DNA from: an uncultured Bacilli bacterium
GTDB taxonomy: Bacteria; Bacillota_I; Bacilli_A; RF39; UBA660
DNA length: 40,081 nucleotides
Assembly (NCBI GenBank): GCA_947624045.1
Contig: CANQIL010000012.1
Location: forward strand, 1 to 40,081
Direction: 5' to 3'
Positions 13,754 to 20,821 of the stretch are shown here, piece by piece. Each line of letters begins with the position of its first letter. Positions within the stretch are counted from its first letter, which is position 1. Under the pieces are notes generated by a model. That model was not told where the DNA came from. It did no database searches and saw only the letters and a list, made by a program, of their open reading frames with translations. The translations under genes were made by a program, and so were the position numbers.

Positions 13754-16072
13754 ATGGCAGAAGTAAGTGAAATTTTAGAAGATTTAAAAGTAGTAAAAAG
13801 AAGTGGTAAAAAAGTTGATTTTGATGGTAAAAAAATAGCTATAGCCATAAAAAAGGGATTTGATAGTGTAGAAGTAGATACTGATGAGGAAGAAAAAGAG
13901 AAAAAGTATTCAAGTAAAGATGTTCAAAAAGTCTATCAAGCTGTTTTAAAAAGATTAGAAAAAGAAGCTAAAGATAAAGATAAAATTCAAATTGAAGAAA
14001 TACAAGATTTAATTGAAGAAGAATTATCTAATAAAGGTTATGAAGATGTTCATAAAAGTTTTTCTGAATATAGAGATAGAAGAAATGCTTCTCGTCAATC
14101 ATTCTTTGCTGATAAAAAGACTCATAAATTTTTAAAATCACTTGAAAATTTAGGTTTAAAATCAGCTAATGAAGAAGATGCTAAAAGAGAAAATGCTAAT
14201 ATTGATGGTAATTCTCCAATGGGAACAATGCTTCAATATGGCGCAACAGTATCAAAAGAATTTGCTAAAGCTTATTTAATGAAACCTGAATATGCTAAAA
14301 TGCACGATGAGGGAACTATCCACATTCACGATATGGATTTCCTAGCTATGGGTACAACAACATGTTGCCAAATAGATTTATCAAGACTATTTAAAAATGG
14401 TTTTGATACCGGACATGGCTTTGTAAGACCTCCTCAAGATATTAGTACTTATGGTTCCCTAGCTGCTATTGTTATTCAAGCTAATCAAAACGACCAACAC
14501 GGTGGTCAAGCTATACCAGCACTTGATTATTACTTAGCACCTGGTGTTTTAAAAACATTTAAAAAACAATTTAAACAAACTATATATGATTTTCTAGATT
14601 TAGACGGTTTCTTAGAACATATTAACGTTGATAGAATAATTAGAGAAATCGATAAATTAGAAAGCATAGAATTTGATATAGAAACTCTTACTGATTATCA
14701 AAAAGCATCAAATAGAGTAAAAGAAATATTCAAAAAAGCTTATGAAAAGGCACTTCAAAAAACAGATAGAGCTACTCAACAAGCTATGGAAGCATTTATT
14801 CATAATTTAAATACAATGCATTCTAGAGCTGGAGCTCAAGTACCATTTTCATCAGTTAACTTTGGAACAGACACATCACCTGAGGGAAGAATGGTAATTA
14901 AAAACTTCTTACTATCAGCTGATAGAGGCTTAGGTAAAGGAGAAACACCAATTTTCCCGGTATCAATATTTAAAGTAAAAGAGGGCGTTAACTATAATAA
15001 GGAAGATAAGAACTATGACTTATTTAGATTAGCTTGTAAAGTTTCCGCAAAAAGACTTTTCCCTAATTTCTCATTTATTGATGCACCATTCAATTTACAA
15101 TACTATAAACCAGGAAATCCAGCTACGGAAATAGCTTATATGGGTTGCCGTACAAGAGTAATTGGTGATGTAACAGCTCCTGATAATGAAGTAGTTGTAG
15201 GAAGAGGTAATCTTTCTTGGACAACAATTAACTTACCAAGATTAGGAATTAAATATGGTATTGCTTTAAAAGAAAGAGATAAAGCTGATATAAAAGGCTT
15301 CTATGCTGAACTTGATTCTTTAATGGAAACAGTTAAAGATCAATTACTTGAAAGATTTGAAGTCCAATGTAATAAACGTTGCTACAACTTCCCATTCTTG
15401 TTAGGTCAAGGTGTTTGGACAAATGGTGAGAAATTAAAACCTACAGACAGACTTAGAAAAGTATGGAAACACGGCTCACTTTCAATTGGTTTTATCGGTC
15501 TTGCTGAATGTTTAAAAGCTTTGACAGGTAAACATCACGGCGAAAGTGAAGAAAGTCAAAAACTAGGCTTAGATATTGTTAAATTTATGCGTAAAAAATG
15601 TGATGAATTTGCTCAAGAGTACCATTTGAACTTTGCTTGTTTAGCAACACCAGCCGAAGGTTTATCTGGTAGATTTACAGCTATTGATAAAGCTATCTAT
15701 GGCAAGATTAAGGGTGTTACTGATAGAGAATATTACACAAATTCATTCCACGTACCAGTATATTATCATATAAGCATTCATGATAAACTATATACAGAAG
15801 CTCCATACCATGCTTTAACGAATGGTGGTCATATTTCATACATAGAATTAGATGGAGATGCTGCTTCTAATGTTGATGCCTTTGAAAGAGTTATTCATAC
15901 TATGAAAGATGCTGGTATAGGCTATGGAGCAGTAAATCACCCTGTTGACCGTGACCCAGTTTGTGGTTATGTAGGAGTTATTAATGATGTTTGTCCAGGT
16001 TGTGGACGTAAGGAATTCGAAGGAGTTCCAATTGAAAGAGTATCTTCTATTGATACAAAATGTTGTGAATAG
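13754..16072 (+). CDS. nrdD: Class III ribonucleotide reductase catalytic chain lacking the glycyl-radical loop
   Basis: 772 aa. ATP-cone at about 10-105 (VVKRSGKKVDFDGKKI); barrel with TTCCQIDL (C204, C205) and MGCR at 463-466; RGNLSWTTINLPRL active-site segment. It belongs to a different NrdD subgroup from the copy at 10257. The C-terminal zinc region reads DPVCGYVGVINDVCPGCG: C737, C747 and C750 are present, but the position where I expect the first Cys is D734. In full-length relatives the text after GVPIERV continues into the RRxTGYL glycyl-radical loop; here it diverges to SSIDTKCCE and stops at TAG 16070. The missing loop is encoded separately at 16117-16290. The chain alone cannot carry the catalytic radical, so it should need that small protein. 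Confidence 0.93.
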   Translation: MAEVSEILEDLKVVKRSGKKVDFDGKKIAIAIKKGFDSVEVDTDEEEKEKKYSSKDVQKVYQAVLKRLEKEAKDKDKIQIEEIQDLIEEELSNKGYEDVHKSFSEYRDRRNASRQSFFADKKTHKFLKSLENLGLKSANEEDAKRENANIDGNSPMGTMLQYGATVSKEFAKAYLMKPEYAKMHDEGTIHIHDMDFLAMGTTTCCQIDLSRLFKNGFDTGHGFVRPPQDISTYGSLAAIVIQANQNDQHGGQAIPALDYYLAPGVLKTFKKQFKQTIYDFLDLDGFLEHINVDRIIREIDKLESIEFDIETLTDYQKASNRVKEIFKKAYEKALQKTDRATQQAMEAFIHNLNTMHSRAGAQVPFSSVNFGTDTSPEGRMVIKNFLLSADRGLGKGETPIFPVSIFKVKEGVNYNKEDKNYDLFRLACKVSAKRLFPNFSFIDAPFNLQYYKPGNPATEIAYMGCRTRVIGDVTAPDNEVVVGRGNLSWTTINLPRLGIKYGIALKERDKADIKGFYAELDSLMETVKDQLLERFEVQCNKRCYNFPFLLGQGVWTNGEKLKPTDRLRKVWKHGSLSIGFIGLAECLKALTGKHHGESEESQKLGLDIVKFMRKKCDEFAQEYHLNFACLATPAEGLSGRFTAIDKAIYGKIKGVTDREYYTNSFHVPVYYHISIHDKLYTEAPYHALTNGGHISYIELDGDAASNVDAFERVIHTMKDAGIGYGAVNHPVDRDPVCGYVGVINDVCPGCGRKEFEGVPIERVSSIDTKCCE

Positions 16073-16116
16073 TTAATTATAAATAAAAAGAAAAAAAGAA
16101 AGAGAGGAAATAATTT

Positions 16117-16290
16117 ATGGAAAAAATAGTAGGAGAAGGACAAGGATTCGAAAGAATAAGAAGAGTTACAGGATATCTTGCAGGAGATGTTTCTAGATTT
16201 AACAATGGTAAAAGAGCTGAAGAAAGAGACCGTGTAAAGCATAGCGGCTTAAATGATTTAAAAAAAGAAGATAAATGCAATGAAAATTAG
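16117..16290 (+). CDS. Free-standing glycyl-radical domain of NrdD (57 aa)
   Basis: Starts at ATG 16117 behind AGAGAGG (16101-16107), in a different frame from the upstream nrdD and 44 bases after its stop. The product begins MEKIVGEGQG and continues FERIRRVTGYLAGD, then NNGKRAEERDRVKH: this is the C-terminal glycyl-radical loop of class III reductases, with the radical-bearing Gly at position 19 (RRVTGYL). About six residues (GQGFERI) recapitulate the last canonical part of the upstream chain (GVPIERV). Its end overlaps nrdG2 by 11 bases, so order and coupling are nrdD-loop-nrdG. By analogy with YfiD/GrcA, the spare glycyl-radical part for pyruvate formate-lyase, it should assemble with the 772-residue chain and be activated by NrdG. 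Confidence 0.88.
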   Translation: MEKIVGEGQGFERIRRVTGYLAGDVSRFNNGKRAEERDRVKHSGLNDLKKEDKCNEN

Positions 16291-16831
16291 ACTAGCTGCT
16301 TCTTTACAACCAGATTCAATTGTTGATGGTGAAGGCATAAGGACAGTTGTGTGGACTCAAGGTTGTCCTCATAATTGTCCGGGTTGTCATAACCCTGGTA
16401 CCCACGATTTTAATGCTGGTGCCTTAGTAGATGTTGATGAAGTTATAGCTGAATTAAAAACAATAGAAAATCAAGATGGTATAACTTTATCAGGAGGCGA
16501 CCCTGTTTGCCAAAGTGAAGCTTGTACGGAAATTGCCAAAGCTGCTCATGAAATGGGTCTAAACGTTTGGTGCTATACGGGTTATACTTATGAAAAAATG
16601 CTTGCTAATGCAAGTCACCATAAGTTACTAGAAAACGTAGATGTTTTGGTTGATGGAAAGTTTATTCTAGAAGAAAAAAGCTATGATTTATATTTTAAAG
16701 GCTCTAGAAATCAAAGAATTATTGATGTTAAGAAAAGCTTAGAAACAAATCAAGTTGTTTTAGTAGACAAATATAAAGAGGAAAAAGATAACTCTAATCA
16801 TTATGAAAAACCCAGTTATATGTTTGTCTAA
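16280..16831 (+). CDS. nrdG: Second NrdG activating enzyme (radical SAM)
   Basis: 183 aa. The radical SAM cluster motif is C29, C33, C36 (CPHNCPGC), with LSGGDPV as the Gly-rich SAM-binding motif. Its start lies inside the last codons of the 57-residue glycyl-radical gene, which implies translational coupling to its own substrate domain. It differs substantially from the first NrdG, so each probably serves its own NrdD. A weak hairpin follows. Confidence 0.95.
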   Translation: MKIRLAASLQPDSIVDGEGIRTVVWTQGCPHNCPGCHNPGTHDFNAGALVDVDEVIAELKTIENQDGITLSGGDPVCQSEACTEIAKAAHEMGLNVWCYTGYTYEKMLANASHHKLLENVDVLVDGKFILEEKSYDLYFKGSRNQRIIDVKKSLETNQVVLVDKYKEEKDNSNHYEKPSYMFV

Positions 16832-16837
16832 AATCAA

Positions 16838-16866
16838 AAAAGTGGTAGTAAATATCATTTTTTTCT
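16838..16866 (+). terminator. Weak terminator after nrdG2
   Basis: AAAAGTGGTA pairs with TATCATTTTT, including two G-T pairs, around a 5-base loop (GTAAA), followed by a T-rich stretch. Confidence 0.45.
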
Positions 16867-16919
16867 TTATTTTATAGTAAATTGGATAAAATATTTCCCT
16901 TTTAACTAAGAAAAAAATA

Positions 16920-16944
16920 TGTTACAATATATGGCAAAGAGGTG
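16920..16944 (+). promoter_or_regulatory. Extended -10 promoter and RBS of the XRE gene
   Basis: TG-T-TACAAT (16920-16928), with TTTAAC as a weak -35 sixteen bases upstream; the RBS AGAGGTG is at 16938-16944. Confidence 0.6.
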
Positions 16945-16951
16945 AAAATGT

Positions 16952-17248
16952 ATGAAAAAAGATAAGTATCCTATGGAAAAAGCAAAGATACTACAAGACC
17001 TAGAATATGATTTAATTTGTGATTTCATTAGAATTAGAAAAGAAAAAAAATTATCTCAACAAAAATTAGCTGATATGTCAGGCGTTATAAGAGAAAAAAT
17101 TACAAAAATCGAAAATAGATTAAATTCACCACAAATTAATTCATTGATAGAAATTTTAGAGCCAATCGGCTATACTTTAAAAATCGTCCCAATCAAAAAG
17201 AAAAAAGACGTAGATGAAGCAAAAGCTGCTGAAGAAAAAGCAGCATAA
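16952..17248 (+). CDS. Small XRE-family helix-turn-helix regulator
   Basis: 98 aa. One XRE/Cro helix-turn-helix at about 28-75: IRKEKKLSQQKLADMSGV followed by REKITKIENRLNSPQINS. This is the classic pattern of Cro/C1-type repressors and of HigA/HipB-like antitoxins. The last 20 residues are charged and Ala/Glu/Lys-rich. No toxin partner is adjacent: the gene is monocistronic, with its own promoter and strong terminator. Its target cannot be told from the sequence. Confidence 0.88.
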   Translation: MKKDKYPMEKAKILQDLEYDLICDFIRIRKEKKLSQQKLADMSGVIREKITKIENRLNSPQINSLIEILEPIGYTLKIVPIKKKKDVDEAKAAEEKAA

Positions 17249-17286
17249 TAAAACAGGAAATTCAAAAATCCTGTTTTATTTTTTTA
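17249..17286 (+). terminator. Strong terminator between convergent genes
   Basis: TAAAACAGGA (17249-17258) pairs perfectly with TCCTGTTTTA (17269-17278), followed by a T run. The minus-strand PASTA gene stops at 17284, so the same hairpin probably serves both directions. Confidence 0.85.
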
Positions 17287-19359
17287 TCCTGCCACTTTAA
17301 TTACATATGGTGTTGAGTTACAACTTTTTACTTCATCACTTGGCTTAAGGCCACCAATATAACTACCACTAGAAGCATTACCAGCTTCATCACCTGTAAC
17401 TTTTACAACAGATACTTTTACATTTAAACTGTTAAAGTAACTAATTAAAGCATTTTTTACTTCATCAAAGCTGTTATTGTTTCTAAAGATATCGTTCATT
17501 TTCCTTAATTTTTCTCCAGGAATTATTTCCTCCTTACAATTTTGCTCTGTATTTGCATTTGTATTGTTAGAAGAACTACCATTAGAAGAAGTAGTTTTTT
17601 TATTGTCAGGTTCACTTTCATTATTTTTACCTTTACTTATTGTAACAGTAATTGTTGTATTAGCTGATATTTCACTACCAGCACTAATTGACTGACTAAT
17701 AACTAAGTTTTCTTTAACACTATTACTATATTTATATACGAAAGAATATTTTAAGCCAAGCTTACTAAGCTTACTTTCTACTTGACTCTTAGTAAGACCA
17801 TCTAAAGCTGGAACTTTAACAGCCTCTCCATCAGAAATAGTTACTATGATAACATCATCATTTTTTATAACATCACCTGTCTTATAAGAATAACTTATAA
17901 CCTCACCAGCTTTTACATCACTATTAAATTCATGCTTCTCTTCATATTTTATTTCATACTTATCAGCCCATTCTCTAAAGTCCTCATAGGAAGAGAACTT
18001 AGGCATCTTTAAGCTACCTTTAGAAATAACTACTTTTATTGTATCTCCTTGTTCTACTTTATCATTTTCTTTATGACTAGCACTTATTACTTTATTAGCT
18101 TTTACTTTTTCATCATATTTATCACTAAACTCTAATTTTAATCTATTCTCAATTACCCATTCTGTTATCTCACTCATAGACATATTTAAAAGATTAGGTA
18201 CTTTAATTTCTTTTCCTTTACTAAAAGTAACTTTAACTTTTTCATCATCTACCTTTACAAGCGTACCTGGCTTTTTATCTTGTTCCATAGCTAAATTTCT
18301 TTTAATTTTATTAGAAAATTCTCTTGCAAATTCATAATTTAGATGATGTTGTTTCATATAAAACATTACTTCAAATTCTGTCTTTTCTGTAAAGTCTATT
18401 AACTTAACTTCATCATAACCTAATTCTTCTCCATAAGAGAAAGTAAGTTTTAATTCTTCATCTCTTTTTATATTACCAGCTTTACTTTGTTCTATTACGG
18501 TATCAACGGCTTTATCAGATTCAACAAATTCAACATCAACATTTGATAAATAATTTTTTTCAACAAATTCAATAACTCTATCACAATCCCAAGATACCAT
18601 ATTAGGAATGATTATTTCTTTATAAGGGTTAGGTCCTTCACTCACAACAACAGTTAGTTCTTTAACTTTTTTTAAGTTTGTGCCTGCTTTTATATCTTGA
18701 TTTATTATCTCATATTCTCCAACCATATCACTAAATTCATATTCTTGTTTTAATGATATATTATTTTTTTCAGCCCACTTAACAACATCAGTTAAATTTT
18801 TATTAGTAAAATCTTTCATTCCACTAGAATATGTTGCGACAGTTGGCGTAGATGACAAGCTTGAATATATTCCAAAACCAAAATAGCTTCCTAGCAAAAG
18901 GGCACATATAAACAATAAAACTTTATTTTTGCTCTTTAAACCTATAGGTACAAAACAAATTGTAAATAACATTAAGAGTAGGGAACTAATAATATTAAAA
19001 ATATTTATATCGTTTCTATCTATATATAGAGTAAGTAAGAAAAAGCCTAAACCTATTAAAAGAACGAAACATAAAAAGAAATTTACAAAGACACGTCCAT
19101 TTTTATTTTCCATTTTAAATTCATCCTTTCTAGTTGATGTCACTAAATCAGTCTTATCATTATTAATTTTATTCTTAGACATCAAATCTTTTTCCACAAA
19201 ATCTGTTGATAAAGTTTTATCTTCTGTTAATTCTTTTTTAGTTAAAGTTTTTTCCGTAGTAGTTTTTTTTGTATTATTTTTTTTAGTATTACTATTCTTT
19301 TTACTACGATATTCAGTTTGTCTAGTTACTTCTGTAGACTCATTTTTCTTTTTTGCCAA
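17284..19359 (-). CDS. Membrane protein with six PASTA-like repeats
   Basis: 691 aa, read from TTG 19359 because AGAGGTGG lies five bases upstream; an in-frame GTG at 19368 falls inside that RBS. About 85 Lys/Thr-rich cytoplasmic residues come first, then three membrane segments (about 90-113, 118-141, 146-165), then an external region of six PASTA-like repeats of about 65 residues (for example VPALDGLTKSQVESKLSKLG ending TVTISKG), a Ser/Asn linker, and an ~80-residue C-terminal domain. PASTA repeats bind cell-wall muropeptides in Ser/Thr kinases (PrkC/PknB) and some penicillin-binding proteins; no kinase or transpeptidase domain is present. A wall-sensing or wall-anchoring role is likely but inferred. 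Confidence 0.85.
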   Translation of the reverse strand: MAKKKNESTEVTRQTEYRSKKNSNTKKNNTKKTTTEKTLTKKELTEDKTLSTDFVEKDLMSKNKINNDKTDLVTSTRKDEFKMENKNGRVFVNFFLCFVLLIGLGFFLLTLYIDRNDINIFNIISSLLLMLFTICFVPIGLKSKNKVLLFICALLLGSYFGFGIYSSLSSTPTVATYSSGMKDFTNKNLTDVVKWAEKNNISLKQEYEFSDMVGEYEIINQDIKAGTNLKKVKELTVVVSEGPNPYKEIIIPNMVSWDCDRVIEFVEKNYLSNVDVEFVESDKAVDTVIEQSKAGNIKRDEELKLTFSYGEELGYDEVKLIDFTEKTEFEVMFYMKQHHLNYEFAREFSNKIKRNLAMEQDKKPGTLVKVDDEKVKVTFSKGKEIKVPNLLNMSMSEITEWVIENRLKLEFSDKYDEKVKANKVISASHKENDKVEQGDTIKVVISKGSLKMPKFSSYEDFREWADKYEIKYEEKHEFNSDVKAGEVISYSYKTGDVIKNDDVIIVTISDGEAVKVPALDGLTKSQVESKLSKLGLKYSFVYKYSNSVKENLVISQSISAGSEISANTTITVTISKGKNNESEPDNKKTTSSNGSSSNNTNANTEQNCKEEIIPGEKLRKMNDIFRNNNSFDEVKNALISYFNSLNVKVSVVKVTGDEAGNASSGSYIGGLKPSDEVKSCNSTPYVIKVAG

Positions 19360-19373
19360 GTTAACCACCTCTA

Positions 19374-19535
19374 TTATTAAATATTATATAATAGATAAAG
19401 AAAAATATAAATAACTACAAGAAGTATTGTGTCAAAAAATGTCTATTTATGTGTAAATAAAGTCTGAATTAGTTTAATTGATATTACTCGTATTTATAAA
19501 GAATGTGTAAAGTGAAAAATATATTAAAGTTTTAC
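19374..19535. other. Intergenic stretch upstream of the PASTA gene and first structured RNA
   Basis: A minus-strand TATAAT (complement of 19383-19388) is a plausible -10 for the PASTA gene, with no clear -35. I see nothing else defined here before the RNA promoter at 19536. Confidence 0.4.
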
Positions 19536-19564
19536 TTGAAAAATAGTTTAAAATATAGTACCAT
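19536..19564 (+). promoter_or_regulatory. Promoter of structured RNA 1
   Basis: TTGAAA (19536-19541), 17 bases, TACCAT (19559-19564). Same architecture and same distance to AGCAAG as the promoter at 20787. Confidence 0.65.
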
Positions 19565-19570
19565 ATATTT

Positions 19571-19673
19571 AGCAAGGAAACTTGCTTAGAAAATATTCAT
19601 TATTGGTGAATGTCTGCCATAAATATTTTCTATTATTGACACTATTGAACGGAACACATAGTGTTCCTTTTTT
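19571..19673 (+). ncRNA. Structured RNA 1, orphan relative of the type I antitoxin-like RNA
   Basis: About 103 nt with its own promoter and terminator and no open frame. Structure: hairpin AGCAAG-GAAA-CTTGCT at the 5' end; a 9-bp stem AGAAAATAT/ATATTTTCT enclosing an inner hairpin ATTCA/TGAAT and the conserved GTCTGCCA; then GGAACAC-ATA-GTGTTCC with six T as terminator. The overlapping pair ACACTAT/ATAGTGT offers an alternative fold. It is related to the RNA at 20822 by the shared 5' hairpin, by GAATGTCTGCCA and by TGACACTATT. No small toxin gene is found opposite it; instead the Panacea operon occupies that place. Confidence 0.72.
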
Positions 19674-19687
19674 CTAAAACAAAAATA

Positions 19688-19715
19688 AAAGGATAAATCT
19701 TATAATCTATCCTTT
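19688..19715 (-). terminator. Terminator of the Panacea operon
   Basis: AAAGGATA (19688-19695) pairs with TATCCTTT (19708-19715). Read leftwards, the hairpin is followed by a T-rich tail. It stops the operon about 95 bases past its last gene and before structured RNA 1. Confidence 0.7.
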
Positions 19716-19810
19716 ATATGCTAAATGATTTCTATCGAACCAAACTATATAAAAAAATTGTTCTTGTCTATAGCCAATTATTCTAAATTTGTCAGAGATT
19801 CTTAATGAAC

Positions 19811-20080
19811 TTAGCGTAATATCTTTTTTATTTCATTGGGCTTTTTTATTTGAGGAATAATTTCAAATTTTAAGCCATTATATGTTTTTATAGTTCTCCA
19901 AGGTAGACTTTCAAATATTTTTGCAAAAGATATGAAAGCCTTTAATTCTTCTTTTTGCAATTCATGAAGAGGATATTTTTCATCGCATTGAGAAAATTTC
20001 AATAATCCTGTTTTATCATCGTTATTTTCACAATTTAATTTATAATTAAATTCTTTTATATTTCCAAATTCATACTTCAT
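19811..20080 (-). CDS. Small partner of the Panacea antitoxin, candidate toxin
   Basis: 89 aa, no membrane segment or signal. I do not recognise a named family. Visible features are a short beta-rich start (MKYEFGNIKEFNYKL), a Cys in KFSQCDEKYPLHEL, and a C-terminal half ESLPWRTIKTYNGLKFEII with conserved-looking Trp and Gly-Leu-Lys. Its ATG overlaps the end of the Panacea gene by 11 bases and has no RBS of its own, so it depends on coupling. Panacea/DUF4065 genes usually sit beside a toxin (PanAT systems), so the toxin role is inferred from position only. Confidence 0.65.
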   Translation of the reverse strand: MKYEFGNIKEFNYKLNCENNDDKTGLLKFSQCDEKYPLHELQKEELKAFISFAKIFESLPWRTIKTYNGLKFEIIPQIKKPNEIKKILR

Positions 20081-20537
20081 TTATTACTGATTTGAAAAAT
20101 TCCTTCATACTATCTTTTGTTATAATAACTTGGCATTTTGCCTCAGGCGCATATCCTTTTCTTGCATCAATCCATGGCTTTTCTTTGTGAGTTTGTTCTT
20201 CTAAAAACTTACCATCATAAATTCCGAAAGTTTCCCAAATATCACTCAAAAAATTACATAGTGAATCTTCTATTTCAGGAATTTCTTCAGTGGGACTTGG
20301 TATAGAACATAACCAATAATCTTTATATTTTTCGTATATTTCTTCATTTGCTGGTCCATGTGTCCAAGCTTGAAAATCTTCAGAAAATAATTCTTTATCG
20401 TAATACGCTAAGTGATAACCTTGTGCATAATATAATATTTTTTGTAATTTCAAGGGAGTAATTGTACTTCCCAAATCTCTATCAACAATTTTAAGAAAAA
20501 AATTAGCTACATCAAAAATTGTTAAAGTATTGTTCAT
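20070..20537 (-). CDS. Panacea (DUF4065/SocA-like) antitoxin
   Basis: 155 aa from ATG 20537; GGAGGTGG (complement of 20543-20550) is five bases upstream, whereas the longer frame would start inside the RBS. Panacea signature: ITPLKLQKILYYAQGYHLAY, then FQAWTHGPANEEIYEKYKDY, and later EEQTHKEKPWIDARKG. Panacea domains neutralise diverse toxins in PanAT toxin-antitoxin systems and are also known as SocA-type antitoxins. It is the first gene of a two-gene operon and is co-translated with the 89-residue partner. A local -10 TATAAT lies just upstream, and a second promoter copied from the peptide-toxin promoter lies at 20713-20741. Confidence 0.88.
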   Translation of the reverse strand: MNNTLTIFDVANFFLKIVDRDLGSTITPLKLQKILYYAQGYHLAYYDKELFSEDFQAWTHGPANEEIYEKYKDYWLCSIPSPTEEIPEIEDSLCNFLSDIWETFGIYDGKFLEEQTHKEKPWIDARKGYAPEAKCQVIITKDSMKEFFKSVINEV

Positions 20538-20546
20538 ATTTACCAC

Positions 20547-20705
20547 CTCCTATGGATATTATAATTTGACATTTATGAATGATATCAAGCTATGCAATAA
20601 TTTATTATTTTATAAATTATGTGGTTCTTATAAAAATTTTTAGTCAGTTTTATATTAACTTCTTTTCTTTGATAAATTTGATTAATTTTCACTACATGCA
20701 TTCCC
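20547..20705 (-). promoter_or_regulatory. Leader of the Panacea operon
   Basis: On the minus strand TTGATA, 19 bases, TATAAT lies close to the Panacea start. The rest is an AT-rich untranslated leader if the upstream promoter at 20713-20741 is used. I see no open frame in it. Confidence 0.5.
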
Positions 20706-20758
20706 TGAAAATAGTATACAATAGAATACTAAAAAATGCAAATCTGTAAAAAATACGT
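20698..20758 (-). repeat. Relic copy of the peptide-toxin promoter
   Basis: This stretch repeats 21129-21187 in the same orientation, with a shared core TATACAATAGAATACT. On the minus strand it keeps TTGCAT, 17 bases, TATACT, and a predicted start AGGGAA, matching the promoter and first transcribed bases of the toxin at 21078. It now points at the Panacea operon. Confidence 0.75.
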
Positions 20759-20786
20759 AAAGAAAAAAGAAATAGCAATTTTTTTC

Positions 20787-20815
20787 TTGAATATAAGTTT
20801 GAAATATGGTACTAT
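20787..20815 (+). promoter_or_regulatory. Promoter of structured RNA 2
   Basis: TTGAAT (20787-20792), 17 bases, TACTAT (20810-20815), preceded by TG for an extended -10. Transcription should start at about 20822. Confidence 0.75.
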
Positions 20816-20821
20816 GTATAT

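Noticed and set aside
16070-16120. Simple frameshift or small intron splitting nrdD2
   Set aside because: The downstream part has its own RBS, ATG and extra N-terminal residues, and the junction duplicates a few residues; 44 bases is too short for a known self-splicing intron.
12399-16831. Second radical SAM gene as an unrelated activase
   Set aside because: Both show NrdG length, CxxxCxxC and LSGGDP motifs and sit directly after nrdD genes.
18929-19414. 161-residue plus-strand frame rich in Phe, Leu and Lys
   Set aside because: It is the complement of the Lys/Thr-rich N-terminus and membrane segments of the PASTA protein.
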